From Verrucomicrobiales bacterium (GTDB lineage Bacteria > Verrucomicrobiota > Verrucomicrobiia > Limisphaerales > UBA1096): a stretch of 13,411 nucleotides of DNA. The stretch's first letter is position 1. The number at the start of each line of letters is the position of its first letter. The stretch spans positions 1-13,411 of the forward strand of contig JAPPPH010000357.1 of NCBI GenBank assembly GCA_028817635.1. The letters run 5' to 3'. The notes beneath the pieces are model-generated. The model was not told the origin of the DNA. It made no database searches and was given only the letters and a program-made list of their open reading frames with translations. The position numbers were made by a program, and so were the translations under genes. Shown here one piece after another: positions 5,864 to 12,719 of this stretch.

Positions 5864-8800
5864 ATGAGGCTTTTATCGGGCTGTTTTTGCGCTTGGCTGG
5901 CGCTGTTGTTTTTTACCCCCACTCATTCACGTGCCGCGGATCGGTTGTCGATTCAGGACGGCACGCATCTTGTTTTGCTTGGGAACGGGCTGGGCTCGCG
6001 GATGGGACGGTACGGCCATTTCGAAACGGAGATGCACCTGCGTTTTCCCTCCAGTCGTCTTTTCATTCGCAACATGTGCGACGAGGGCAACACGCCGGCG
6101 TTTCGTCCGCACTCCGCGAGAAACGATCCATGGCCTTTCCCCGGTGCGGAAAAGTTTCGCACGCTTGGCCAAGCGAAGGATCGTTGGGGCTCAGGTCATG
6201 CAGGTCGCGGTTTTTACGAGAAGCCGGATCAGTGGCTCACCCGCCTGAAGGCGGATGTCATCGTTGCATTTTTCGGGTTCAATGAGTCCTTCGAAGGTGT
6301 CGAAGGGCTGGATCGTTTCAAGGCGGAGTTGACTGATTTTATCCGGCACACCCGCAGCCAAAAATACAACGGTGAATCTGCTCCGCATCTGGCGCTGGTT
6401 TCGCCGGTGGCGTTCGAAAATCTATCAGCGACTCACGGCACTCCGGATGGGACGGTGGAAAACACGAACCTATCACTTTACACCGCCGCGATGGAAGATG
6501 TGGCTAGGCGGCATGAGGTTTTGTTCCTGGACCTGTTTTCGGTCACCCGGCAATGGATGGAAAAGGCGGATCAACCGTTGACCCGGGATGGGGCGCTCTT
6601 GACGGAGGCGGCTTATCAACGGCTGGCACCGGTGCTCGCGGACGGATTGTTTGGAGCGTCGCGTGGAGTCGGCGATGCCGGGCGTGTCCTGAAGGCGGTG
6701 CAGGAGAAGAACTGGTACTGGCACAAGTTTTATAAAATTCCCAACGGGGTGCACGTTTTCGGAAGCCGGCACAATCCGCACGGGCCGAAAAATTATCCGC
6801 ACGAGTTGAAGAAGATTGAGCAAATGGTGGCCAACCGGGATGAGGCTCTTTGGGCGGCAATCAGCGGTCGCCCGTTTGACCTGGCCAAGGTCGACGCAGC
6901 CACTCACAAGGTGCCAAAAATTGGCAGCCTAAACCCGAAGTTTGAATACAAGTACGGCGCCGAGGCGGTGGACAGCATCAAGGTGGCCGAGGGTTACAGG
7001 ATCGAGTTGTTCGCCTCGGAGCAGGAGTTCCCCAATCTGGCCAATCCGTCGCAATTGGCATTCGACAACCGGGGCCGCCTTTGGGTGGCGACGATGCCAA
7101 CTTATCCTCACTTCAAACCGGGCGATGCAAAACCGAACGACAAGTTGATCATCCTCGAGGACACCAACAACGACGGCAAGGCTGACAAGGAAACGGTGTT
7201 TGTGGATGACCTGCACCTGCCGCTTGGTTTCGAATTTGCACCCGCCGGGGTGTACGTGTCGCAGGGGGGCGATCTCGTGCTGCTGCGGGATGATGACCTC
7301 GACGACAAGGTCGACGGCCGGGAGATTATCCTGAGTGGTTTTGACGACCATGACACGCATCATGCGATCAGTGCGTTTTGTGCCGATCCGTCGGGCGCGA
7401 TCATTATGGGTGAAGGCACGTTTTTGCATTCCAATGTCGAGACCGCCTATGGCCCGATTCGCAGCTCGAACGGTGGTTTTTTTCGCTTCACGCCGCAGCG
7501 TGGTCATCTTGAACGGAGTTGCCGGGTGTCGATCCCCAACCCGTGGGGCACGGCATTCGATGAATGGGGGCAGGACTATTTCACGGACACATCCGATCCG
7601 AACCTGCGCTGGATGTTGCCGGCGTCGATCAAGGTGCCGTACGGGGATTTCGCTCCCAATCCTTGGAACCTGTTGGAGCAGCATCGCGTCCGACCGACGT
7701 CCGGGTTGGAGTTCGTGTCCAGTCGCCATTTTCCGGATGAGGTACAGGGCGATGTGTTGATCAACAACACGATCGGTTTTCGGGGGGCGAAACAACATCG
7801 CATGGTCGAGGACGGCGCCGCAATGCGGGCTATCTATCGGCACGACTTGATGATCAGCACCGACCGAAACTTCCGGCCAGTCGACATGGAATTCGCGCCG
7901 GACGGTTCGTTGTACGTGGTCGATTGGCACAACGCCCTGATCGGTCACATGCAGCACAATGCCCGTGACGTGAATCGCGACCACGCGCATGGCCGGGTGT
8001 TTCGGATCACTTATCCATCGCGGCCACTGGTCAAGCCGGCGAAGATTTATGGGGCCTCCATTCCGGAGTTGCTCGAGAATCTTAAACTGCCTGAGTATCG
8101 CACTCGTTACCGTACACGGAGGGAACTTCGCGGCCGCGATTCACAGCATGTTCTTTCAGCCGTCCAGGATTGGATTGGGGCACTCGACGCAACCGGCGAG
8201 CGATACGAGCATCACCTTCTCGAGGCGTTGTGGGTGACTTGGGGACTCGACCGCGTTGACGAATCCCTATTGCGTCAGTTGCTTTCGGCCAAGGATTATC
8301 GCGCCCGTGCTGCTGCGGTTCGTGTGTTGCGTTACAACGCCCATCGGGTGCCTGATCAGGCGAAGCTTTTGGCCAAGGCGGCGCAGGATTCGCACGGGCG
8401 AGTCCGGCTTGAGGCGAACGTTGCCTCCACTTGGCTGAACCCGGATGCGGGCCGTTCGATTTTTGAAAACTCGCTTCCCAACGACCACGACCGTTTGAAC
8501 GATGTTTACGCGGCGATGACACGGCACTACGACGGTGCGCCGATCCATCGCTTGGCCAAGCGCGATCCCGAGACACATCTGACAGGCCGGGCGCGGGAAT
8601 TATTTGTGAAGGGGGCGGAGGTGTACGGCCGCGAGGGGCACTGTGTGACTTGTCATCAGCCGGACGGCACGGGGCTTCCCGCGGCGCAGTTTCCGCCCTT
8701 GGCCAAGTCCGAGTGGGTGACCGGGAGTGCCGAGCGCCTGGCCAAGCTGGTGATGCATGGCATCACCGGGCCGATCTCGGTGAACGGAACTCAGTTTCCC

Positions 8801-8995
8801 GGCACGGTGCCGATGGTGCCGTTCAAGCACCTGAGCGACGACGAATTGGCAGCGGTGTTGACTTATGTCCGAAATGCGTTCGGACACCGGGCCAGTGCCG
8901 TTTTGCCGTCGCAAATTCGGTCGATCCGTGAAGCCACGAAATCGAGGGTGAACCTGTACACGACAAGTGAATTGCTGGAGGCACATCCGGATTGA
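5864..8995 (+). CDS. SGNH-like / membrane-bound dehydrogenase-type beta-propeller / cytochrome c fusion
   Basis: A 1043-residue exported multidomain protein. The signal peptide covers about residues 1-24 (SRA then ADRLS). Residues about 28-265 resemble an SGNH/GDSL hydrolase: LLGNGLGSRM (block I region, Asn where Ser is classical), FFGFNES (137-142) and RDGALLTEAAY (241-251), where the catalytic His expected in block V is Leu245. Residues about 365-720 form a sugar-dehydrogenase-like beta-propeller with Asp-rich, possibly calcium-binding loops (EDTNNDGKADKE, RDDDLDDKVDG) and DRNFRPVDMEFAPDGSLYVVDW. Residues about 730-870 are helical, HEAT-like. Residues about 911-1010 are cytochrome c with CVTCH (Cys927, Cys930, His931) binding heme, and TVPMVPF (Met984) as a candidate distal ligand. 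This order matches the PVC-type heme-binding CxxCH family. It may oxidise a sugar and pass electrons to its own heme (inference). Confidence 0.92.
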   Translation: MRLLSGCFCAWLALLFFTPTHSRAADRLSIQDGTHLVLLGNGLGSRMGRYGHFETEMHLRFPSSRLFIRNMCDEGNTPAFRPHSARNDPWPFPGAEKFRTLGQAKDRWGSGHAGRGFYEKPDQWLTRLKADVIVAFFGFNESFEGVEGLDRFKAELTDFIRHTRSQKYNGESAPHLALVSPVAFENLSATHGTPDGTVENTNLSLYTAAMEDVARRHEVLFLDLFSVTRQWMEKADQPLTRDGALLTEAAYQRLAPVLADGLFGASRGVGDAGRVLKAVQEKNWYWHKFYKIPNGVHVFGSRHNPHGPKNYPHELKKIEQMVANRDEALWAAISGRPFDLAKVDAATHKVPKIGSLNPKFEYKYGAEAVDSIKVAEGYRIELFASEQEFPNLANPSQLAFDNRGRLWVATMPTYPHFKPGDAKPNDKLIILEDTNNDGKADKETVFVDDLHLPLGFEFAPAGVYVSQGGDLVLLRDDDLDDKVDGREIILSGFDDHDTHHAISAFCADPSGAIIMGEGTFLHSNVETAYGPIRSSNGGFFRFTPQRGHLERSCRVSIPNPWGTAFDEWGQDYFTDTSDPNLRWMLPASIKVPYGDFAPNPWNLLEQHRVRPTSGLEFVSSRHFPDEVQGDVLINNTIGFRGAKQHRMVEDGAAMRAIYRHDLMISTDRNFRPVDMEFAPDGSLYVVDWHNALIGHMQHNARDVNRDHAHGRVFRITYPSRPLVKPAKIYGASIPELLENLKLPEYRTRYRTRRELRGRDSQHVLSAVQDWIGALDATGERYEHHLLEALWVTWGLDRVDESLLRQLLSAKDYRARAAAVRVLRYNAHRVPDQAKLLAKAAQDSHGRVRLEANVASTWLNPDAGRSIFENSLPNDHDRLNDVYAAMTRHYDGAPIHRLAKRDPETHLTGRARELFVKGAEVYGREGHCVTCHQPDGTGLPAAQFPPLAKSEWVTGSAERLAKLVMHGITGPISVNGTQFPGTVPMVPFKHLSDDELAAVLTYVRNAFGHRASAVLPSQIRSIREATKSRVNLYTTSELLEAHPD
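6162..6175. repeat. 14-base palindrome, exact copy 5
   Basis: It encodes TLGQA (phase CTT GGC CAA GCG) at residues 100-104 in the SGNH-like domain of the fusion protein, in a loop between recognisable motifs. Confidence 0.95.
8549..8562. repeat. 14-base palindrome, exact copy 6
   Basis: It encodes RLAKR at residues 896-900 of the fusion protein, in the linker between the helical region and the cytochrome c domain. Confidence 0.95.
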
Positions 8996-9013
8996 GGCAT
9001 AACCGACAGTAAA

Positions 9014-9076
9014 ATGTTACGCATCTTATTCATTGCCCTGAGTCTTGGCTGGTTTCGCTTGGCCAAGCGGCGGTGA
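9014..9076 (+). other. Detached signal-peptide reading frame upstream of the DUF1549 gene
   Basis: ATG at 9014 opens a 20-codon frame that looks like an export signal: MLRILFIALSLGWF followed by RLAKRR and TGA (9074-9076). It starts 18 bases after the preceding gene and is in a different phase from the cytochrome/DUF1549 frame. That frame has no ATG, GTG or TTG between its TAA at 9010 and GTG 9073, yet just before 9073 it reads VSLGQAA, like the end of a signal peptide. So leader and body look like one gene split by a frame change between about 9047 and 9070, exactly where the 14-base palindrome lies (9056-9069). The leader's TGA also overlaps the body's GTG as GTGA, so coupled re-initiation is possible but would leave the body without a signal. 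Confidence 0.7.
9056..9069. repeat. 14-base palindrome, exact copy 7 (at the frame break)
   Basis: It sits between the detached leader (9014-9055) and the DUF1549 body frame. In the leader frame it reads RLAKR and runs to a stop; in the body frame it reads SLGQA like other signal-peptide ends. Removing exactly these 14 bases would join leader and body in one frame. Confidence 0.95.
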
Positions 9077-11277
9077 GTTTTAACCGCGATGTTTTGCCGA
9101 TACTGGCCGGTAAATGTTTCGCCTGTCACGGGGCGGATCAAGCCAAGCGAAAGGCGGGGCTCCGTCTCGACGAAAAAGCATCGGCCTATGCGATGCGCGA
9201 CGGCGTTCAGGCCGTTGTGCCATCCAAACCGGAGGTCAGCGAGTTGGTGATTCGTGTTTTTTCGGACGACCCCGATGTGGTGATGCCTCCGCCGGATGAG
9301 GTCGGGCTGACAGAAACTGAAAAGGCGACGCTACGCCAGTGGATCGCAGAGGGGGCGGCTTACGAGAAGCATTGGGCGTTTGAGGCGCCGACAAAACCGG
9401 TTTTGCCAAAGGCCGGCGATTGGGGGCACACCGAGATAGATCGCTTTATCCTCACCAGAATGGCCGAGGCGGGTTTGGCACCACAGCGACCGGCTGAGCG
9501 TGAACCGCTGGTGCGAAGGGTGACGTTTGATTTGACCGGGCTGCCTCCCACGCCGTTCGAGGTGGATCGATTTTTGAATGATGATTCCCCCGGTGCCTAC
9601 GGGCGGGTGGTCGACCGGTTGCTGGAGTCGCCTCGTTTTGGCGAACGCATGGCTGTCTGGTGGCTCGACGGCGCGCGGTACGGGGACAGTCACGGCTACG
9701 ACAACGATCTCGAAAACAGCCAGTGGCCGTGGCGCAACTGGGTGATTGAGGCGTTCAACAACAACATGCCGTACGATCAATTCACCGTGGAGCAACTTGC
9801 TGGCGACCTGCTGCCGAACGCCACCGAGAGCCAGATGCTTGCGACCGGGTTCAATCGTAACCATCGCATCAACACCGAGGGCGGGGCTCTCGATGAGGAA
9901 TGGCGCACTGAGTATGTCATCGATCGTGTGCAGACAATGGGCTCGGTCTGGATGGGCCTCACACTGAGCTGTGCCCGCTGTCACGATCACAAGTATGACC
10001 CGATCAGTCAGCGCGAGTTTTATCAGTTGTTCGCCCTGTTCAACAATCTCGATGAGAAGGGGTTCATCAATAATTTGCGAGGGAGTGCCGAGCCGCGGAT
10101 ACGCTACAAAAACAGTGAATTCGAACAGCGCAAAAAGCAGATCGAGGCAACCACCGAAAATGCAGACCGGCGCAAGGCTGGGTTGGGCCGGCTCGAGGCG
10201 GAATATCCATTTGTGATGGTCATGCGCGACAACAAACCACGCAAGGCGTTCATCCTTCAACGCGGACAATACGATACCCCCGGCGACGAGGTTCAACCGG
10301 GACTGATGTCCGCCCTCTCGGTAGTACCCGACGACATGCCGATGAATCGCCTGGCTTTGGCACGCTGGCTTACGGACGGGCAGCATCCTTTGACGGCGCG
10401 TGTTCTCGTGAACCGGTTGTGGGAGCAACTGTTCGGCGTCGGGATCGTCAAAAGCTCGGAGAATCTTGGGGTGCAAACCGATTGGCCGAGTCACCCGCAA
10501 CTACTCGAATGGCTTGCGGTGGACTTTGTTGAGAATGGTTGGAATATCAAGCGACTGCTTCGGCAGATGGCGATGAGTGCCACCTACCGGCAGGACGCGG
10601 CCACCAGCGCGAAGCGGCTGCGGTTGGATCCGGAAAACCGGCTGCTGAGCCGCGGCCCACGCACGCGACTTGCGGCCGAGATGGTGCGAGATCAGGCGCT
10701 ATTCCTCTCCGGTTTATTGGTTGAGAAACATGGAGGCCCCAGCATGTGGGTTTACCAGCCGGCCGGCTTGTGGCGGGAGGTCGAAAAACGCGGGACATTT
10801 CAGCAGGATCACGGCGAAAAACTTTATCGGCGAAGCCTGTACTCGCGCATCCGACGCACCGTGGCGCATCCGAGCATGCTGTTGTTCGATGCGCCGAGCC
10901 GCGAGGTTTGCACCGTGAAACGCGCCCACACCAACACACCGCTGCAGGCACTCGCGCTGATGAACGAGGTGACCTACGTGGAGGCGTCGAGAAAGTTCGC
11001 GGAGCGCATCATGGCGAACGGCACCACGCCGGAGGAACGCATCGCTTGGGCGTTTCGTGCAGCGACTGCACGCCAACCGGAGCCAGCCGAGTTGGCGTTT
11101 CTGACGGCCGGATATGAGCGCCGCCTGACCCGTTTTCGTGCCCAGCCCAAGGCGGCGGAACAGCTGCTTGGTCAGGGGGAAAGCCCCTCGGACGGTGCGC
11201 TTGGCCAAGCGGAGCTGGCCGCGATGACCACTGTGGCCAATGTGCTTTTGAACCTCGATGAGTTGATCAACAAGTGA
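9073..11277 (+). CDS. PSCyt1 - DUF1549 - DUF1553 (PSD1-type) cytochrome protein, body frame
   Basis: 734 residues counted from GTG 9073, the first standard start codon in this frame; the native protein very probably begins with the leader at 9014. Residues 3-100 are a planctomycete-type cytochrome c domain with FNRDVLPIL, heme site CFACH (Cys15, Cys18, His19) and VVMPPP. DUF1549 spans about 118-330 (TEIDRFILTRM, FDLTGLPPT, WWLDGARYGDSHGYDND) and contains a second CxxCH (CARCH, Cys300-His304). DUF1553 spans about 420-700 (RLALARWLTDGQHPLTARV, RVLVNRLWEQLFG, REVCTVKRAHTNTPLQALALMNE). The stretch between the two domains is short; many relatives are longer, near 900-1000 residues. Its role is unknown, probably periplasmic redox chemistry on polysaccharides. 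Its TGA overlaps the following DUF1501 start as GTGA, matching the usual genomic pairing of these two families. A palindrome copy near the C-terminus encodes ALGQAE. Confidence 0.9.
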   Translation: MSFNRDVLPILAGKCFACHGADQAKRKAGLRLDEKASAYAMRDGVQAVVPSKPEVSELVIRVFSDDPDVVMPPPDEVGLTETEKATLRQWIAEGAAYEKHWAFEAPTKPVLPKAGDWGHTEIDRFILTRMAEAGLAPQRPAEREPLVRRVTFDLTGLPPTPFEVDRFLNDDSPGAYGRVVDRLLESPRFGERMAVWWLDGARYGDSHGYDNDLENSQWPWRNWVIEAFNNNMPYDQFTVEQLAGDLLPNATESQMLATGFNRNHRINTEGGALDEEWRTEYVIDRVQTMGSVWMGLTLSCARCHDHKYDPISQREFYQLFALFNNLDEKGFINNLRGSAEPRIRYKNSEFEQRKKQIEATTENADRRKAGLGRLEAEYPFVMVMRDNKPRKAFILQRGQYDTPGDEVQPGLMSALSVVPDDMPMNRLALARWLTDGQHPLTARVLVNRLWEQLFGVGIVKSSENLGVQTDWPSHPQLLEWLAVDFVENGWNIKRLLRQMAMSATYRQDAATSAKRLRLDPENRLLSRGPRTRLAAEMVRDQALFLSGLLVEKHGGPSMWVYQPAGLWREVEKRGTFQQDHGEKLYRRSLYSRIRRTVAHPSMLLFDAPSREVCTVKRAHTNTPLQALALMNEVTYVEASRKFAERIMANGTTPEERIAWAFRAATARQPEPAELAFLTAGYERRLTRFRAQPKAAEQLLGQGESPSDGALGQAELAAMTTVANVLLNLDELINK
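11198..11211. repeat. 14-base palindrome, exact copy 8
   Basis: It encodes ALGQAE near the C-terminus of the DUF1549/DUF1553 protein, in the GESPSDG...ELAAMTTVANVLLNLDE block. From memory, relatives have LDPxELA here with the same length. Confidence 0.95.
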
Positions 11278-12719
11278 AATCCCAACCCGACCCCACTGCC
11301 GGATGGCAACAGTTAGACGCCCTCAATCGGCGGACGTTCTTGCAGACTTCAGCCAACGGCCTCGGCGCCATGGCGCTGGGTTGCCTGCTTGGCCGTGGCC
11401 AGACGGCAGGAGCTGCGCTTGGCCAAGCGCATTTCGTCCCCAAGGCCAAGCGCGTGATTTATCTGTTTCAGTCCGGCGGGCCGGCGCAGATGGATTTATT
11501 CGATCCCAAGCCGCAACTCGAGAAGCATCATGGTCAGGAATTGCCGGACTCAATTCGCGGCAAACAACGGTTGACCGGAATGACGGCCAACCAAAAAACG
11601 CTTCCAGTGGCGCCGACCAAATACCGCTTTACGGCACACGGCCAAAGCGGTCTTGAGCTGAGCGAAATGCTGCCCAACCTCGGGCGGGTGGCAGACGAAT
11701 TGTGTGTGGTGCGATCGATTCATTCCGAGGCGATCAACCATGATCCGGCGATCACGTTTTTGCAGACCGGTTTTCAACTCTCCGGCCGGCCGAGCATCGG
11801 TTCGTGGGTTTCGTACGGTCTCGGTGCGATGAACCGCGATTTGCCGACGTACATCGTGATGACTTCCCGCGGCGGTTCCGGTGATGCCCAGCCGTTGTAC
11901 AGCCGCCTGTGGTCGTCCGGTTTTCTGCCGACCCAGCATTCCGGGGTGAAATTTCGCAACACCGGCGACCCGGTCTACTATCTTTCCAACCCGCCCGGCG
12001 TCGACCGGGAAACACGGCGGGATATGCTCGACGATCTGGCGGCGTTGAATCGCCAACGGTACGATGTGCTGGGGGACCCGGAAATCCAGTCGCGCATCGC
12101 CCAATATGAGATGGCGTTCCGGATGCAGTCCAGCGTTCCGGAGTTGACCGATGTTTCCGGTGAACCGGATCACGTTCTCAAACTTTACGGGCCGGACGTG
12201 AAAAAGGCGGGTTCCTTCGCGGCGAATTGCCTGTTGGCCCGGCGGTTGGCTGAGCGCGATGTGCGGTTTATCCAATTGTTTCACATGGGCTGGGATCATC
12301 ACTCCAACCTCGCGCGCGACATGCCCCGGCAATGCCGCGACACCGATCACCCGACGGCCGGCCTGATCACCGACCTGCGGCAACGAGGCCTGCTCGACGA
12401 GACGTTGATCGTCTGGGGAGGCGAGTTTGGTCGAACAATCTACGCGCAGTCCCCGGAGAAAAACGGCGGGCGCGATCATCATCCGCGTTGCTTCAGTTAC
12501 ATGCTCGCCGGGGGAGGAGTGAAATCCGGCCTGGTGCATGGTGAGACCGATGACTACAGCTACAACATCGTTCGGGACCCGGTGCATGTGCATGACCTGA
12601 ACGCGACCACACTGCACCAGTTGGGCATCGACCACGAACGATTGACGTTCAAGTTTCAGGGGCGCCAGTACCGGTTAACCGACGTCCACGGACGGGTTGT
12701 CCGGGAGATTCTCGCCTAG
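11274..12719 (+). CDS. Tat-exported DUF1501 protein
   Basis: 481 residues starting at GTG 11274, inside a GTGA overlap with the preceding stop. The N-terminus has a twin-arginine signal (NRRTFLQ, Arg19-Arg20), a hydrophobic stretch (GLGAMALGCLLG) and a cleavage region ending AALGQA (about 48-52), implying folded export to the periplasm. DUF1501 has an alkaline-phosphatase/sulfatase-like fold. Visible conserved blocks are RVIYLFQSGGPAQMDLFDPKP, SIHSEAINHDPA, FHMGWDHHSN (about 338-346), IVWGGEFGRT, and GGRDHHPRCFSYMLAGGGVKSG (about 397-418); the His/Asp-rich blocks look like a metal site. The biochemical function of the family is not established. The tight overlap with the DUF1549/DUF1553 gene suggests the two proteins act together. 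The cleavage region is written with an exact palindrome copy (11416-11429). It is the last plus-strand gene in the window. Confidence 0.92.
   Translation: MKSQPDPTAGWQQLDALNRRTFLQTSANGLGAMALGCLLGRGQTAGAALGQAHFVPKAKRVIYLFQSGGPAQMDLFDPKPQLEKHHGQELPDSIRGKQRLTGMTANQKTLPVAPTKYRFTAHGQSGLELSEMLPNLGRVADELCVVRSIHSEAINHDPAITFLQTGFQLSGRPSIGSWVSYGLGAMNRDLPTYIVMTSRGGSGDAQPLYSRLWSSGFLPTQHSGVKFRNTGDPVYYLSNPPGVDRETRRDMLDDLAALNRQRYDVLGDPEIQSRIAQYEMAFRMQSSVPELTDVSGEPDHVLKLYGPDVKKAGSFAANCLLARRLAERDVRFIQLFHMGWDHHSNLARDMPRQCRDTDHPTAGLITDLRQRGLLDETLIVWGGEFGRTIYAQSPEKNGGRDHHPRCFSYMLAGGGVKSGLVHGETDDYSYNIVRDPVHVHDLNATTLHQLGIDHERLTFKFQGRQYRLTDVHGRVVREILA
11416..11429. repeat. 14-base palindrome, exact copy 9 (Tat signal end)
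   Basis: It encodes ALGQA (residues 48-52) at the end of the Tat signal region of the DUF1501 protein, in phase CTT GGC CAA GCG. Confidence 0.95.

Noticed and set aside
1343..11429. CRISPR array
   Set aside because: The repeated element is only 14 bases, spaced irregularly from tens of bases to about 2.4 kb, and mostly inside genes; no cas genes are visible.
1343..11429. Insertion sequence or transposon ends
   Set aside because: There is no transposase, no consistent pair of ends around cargo and no visible target duplication; single copies lie within intact genes.
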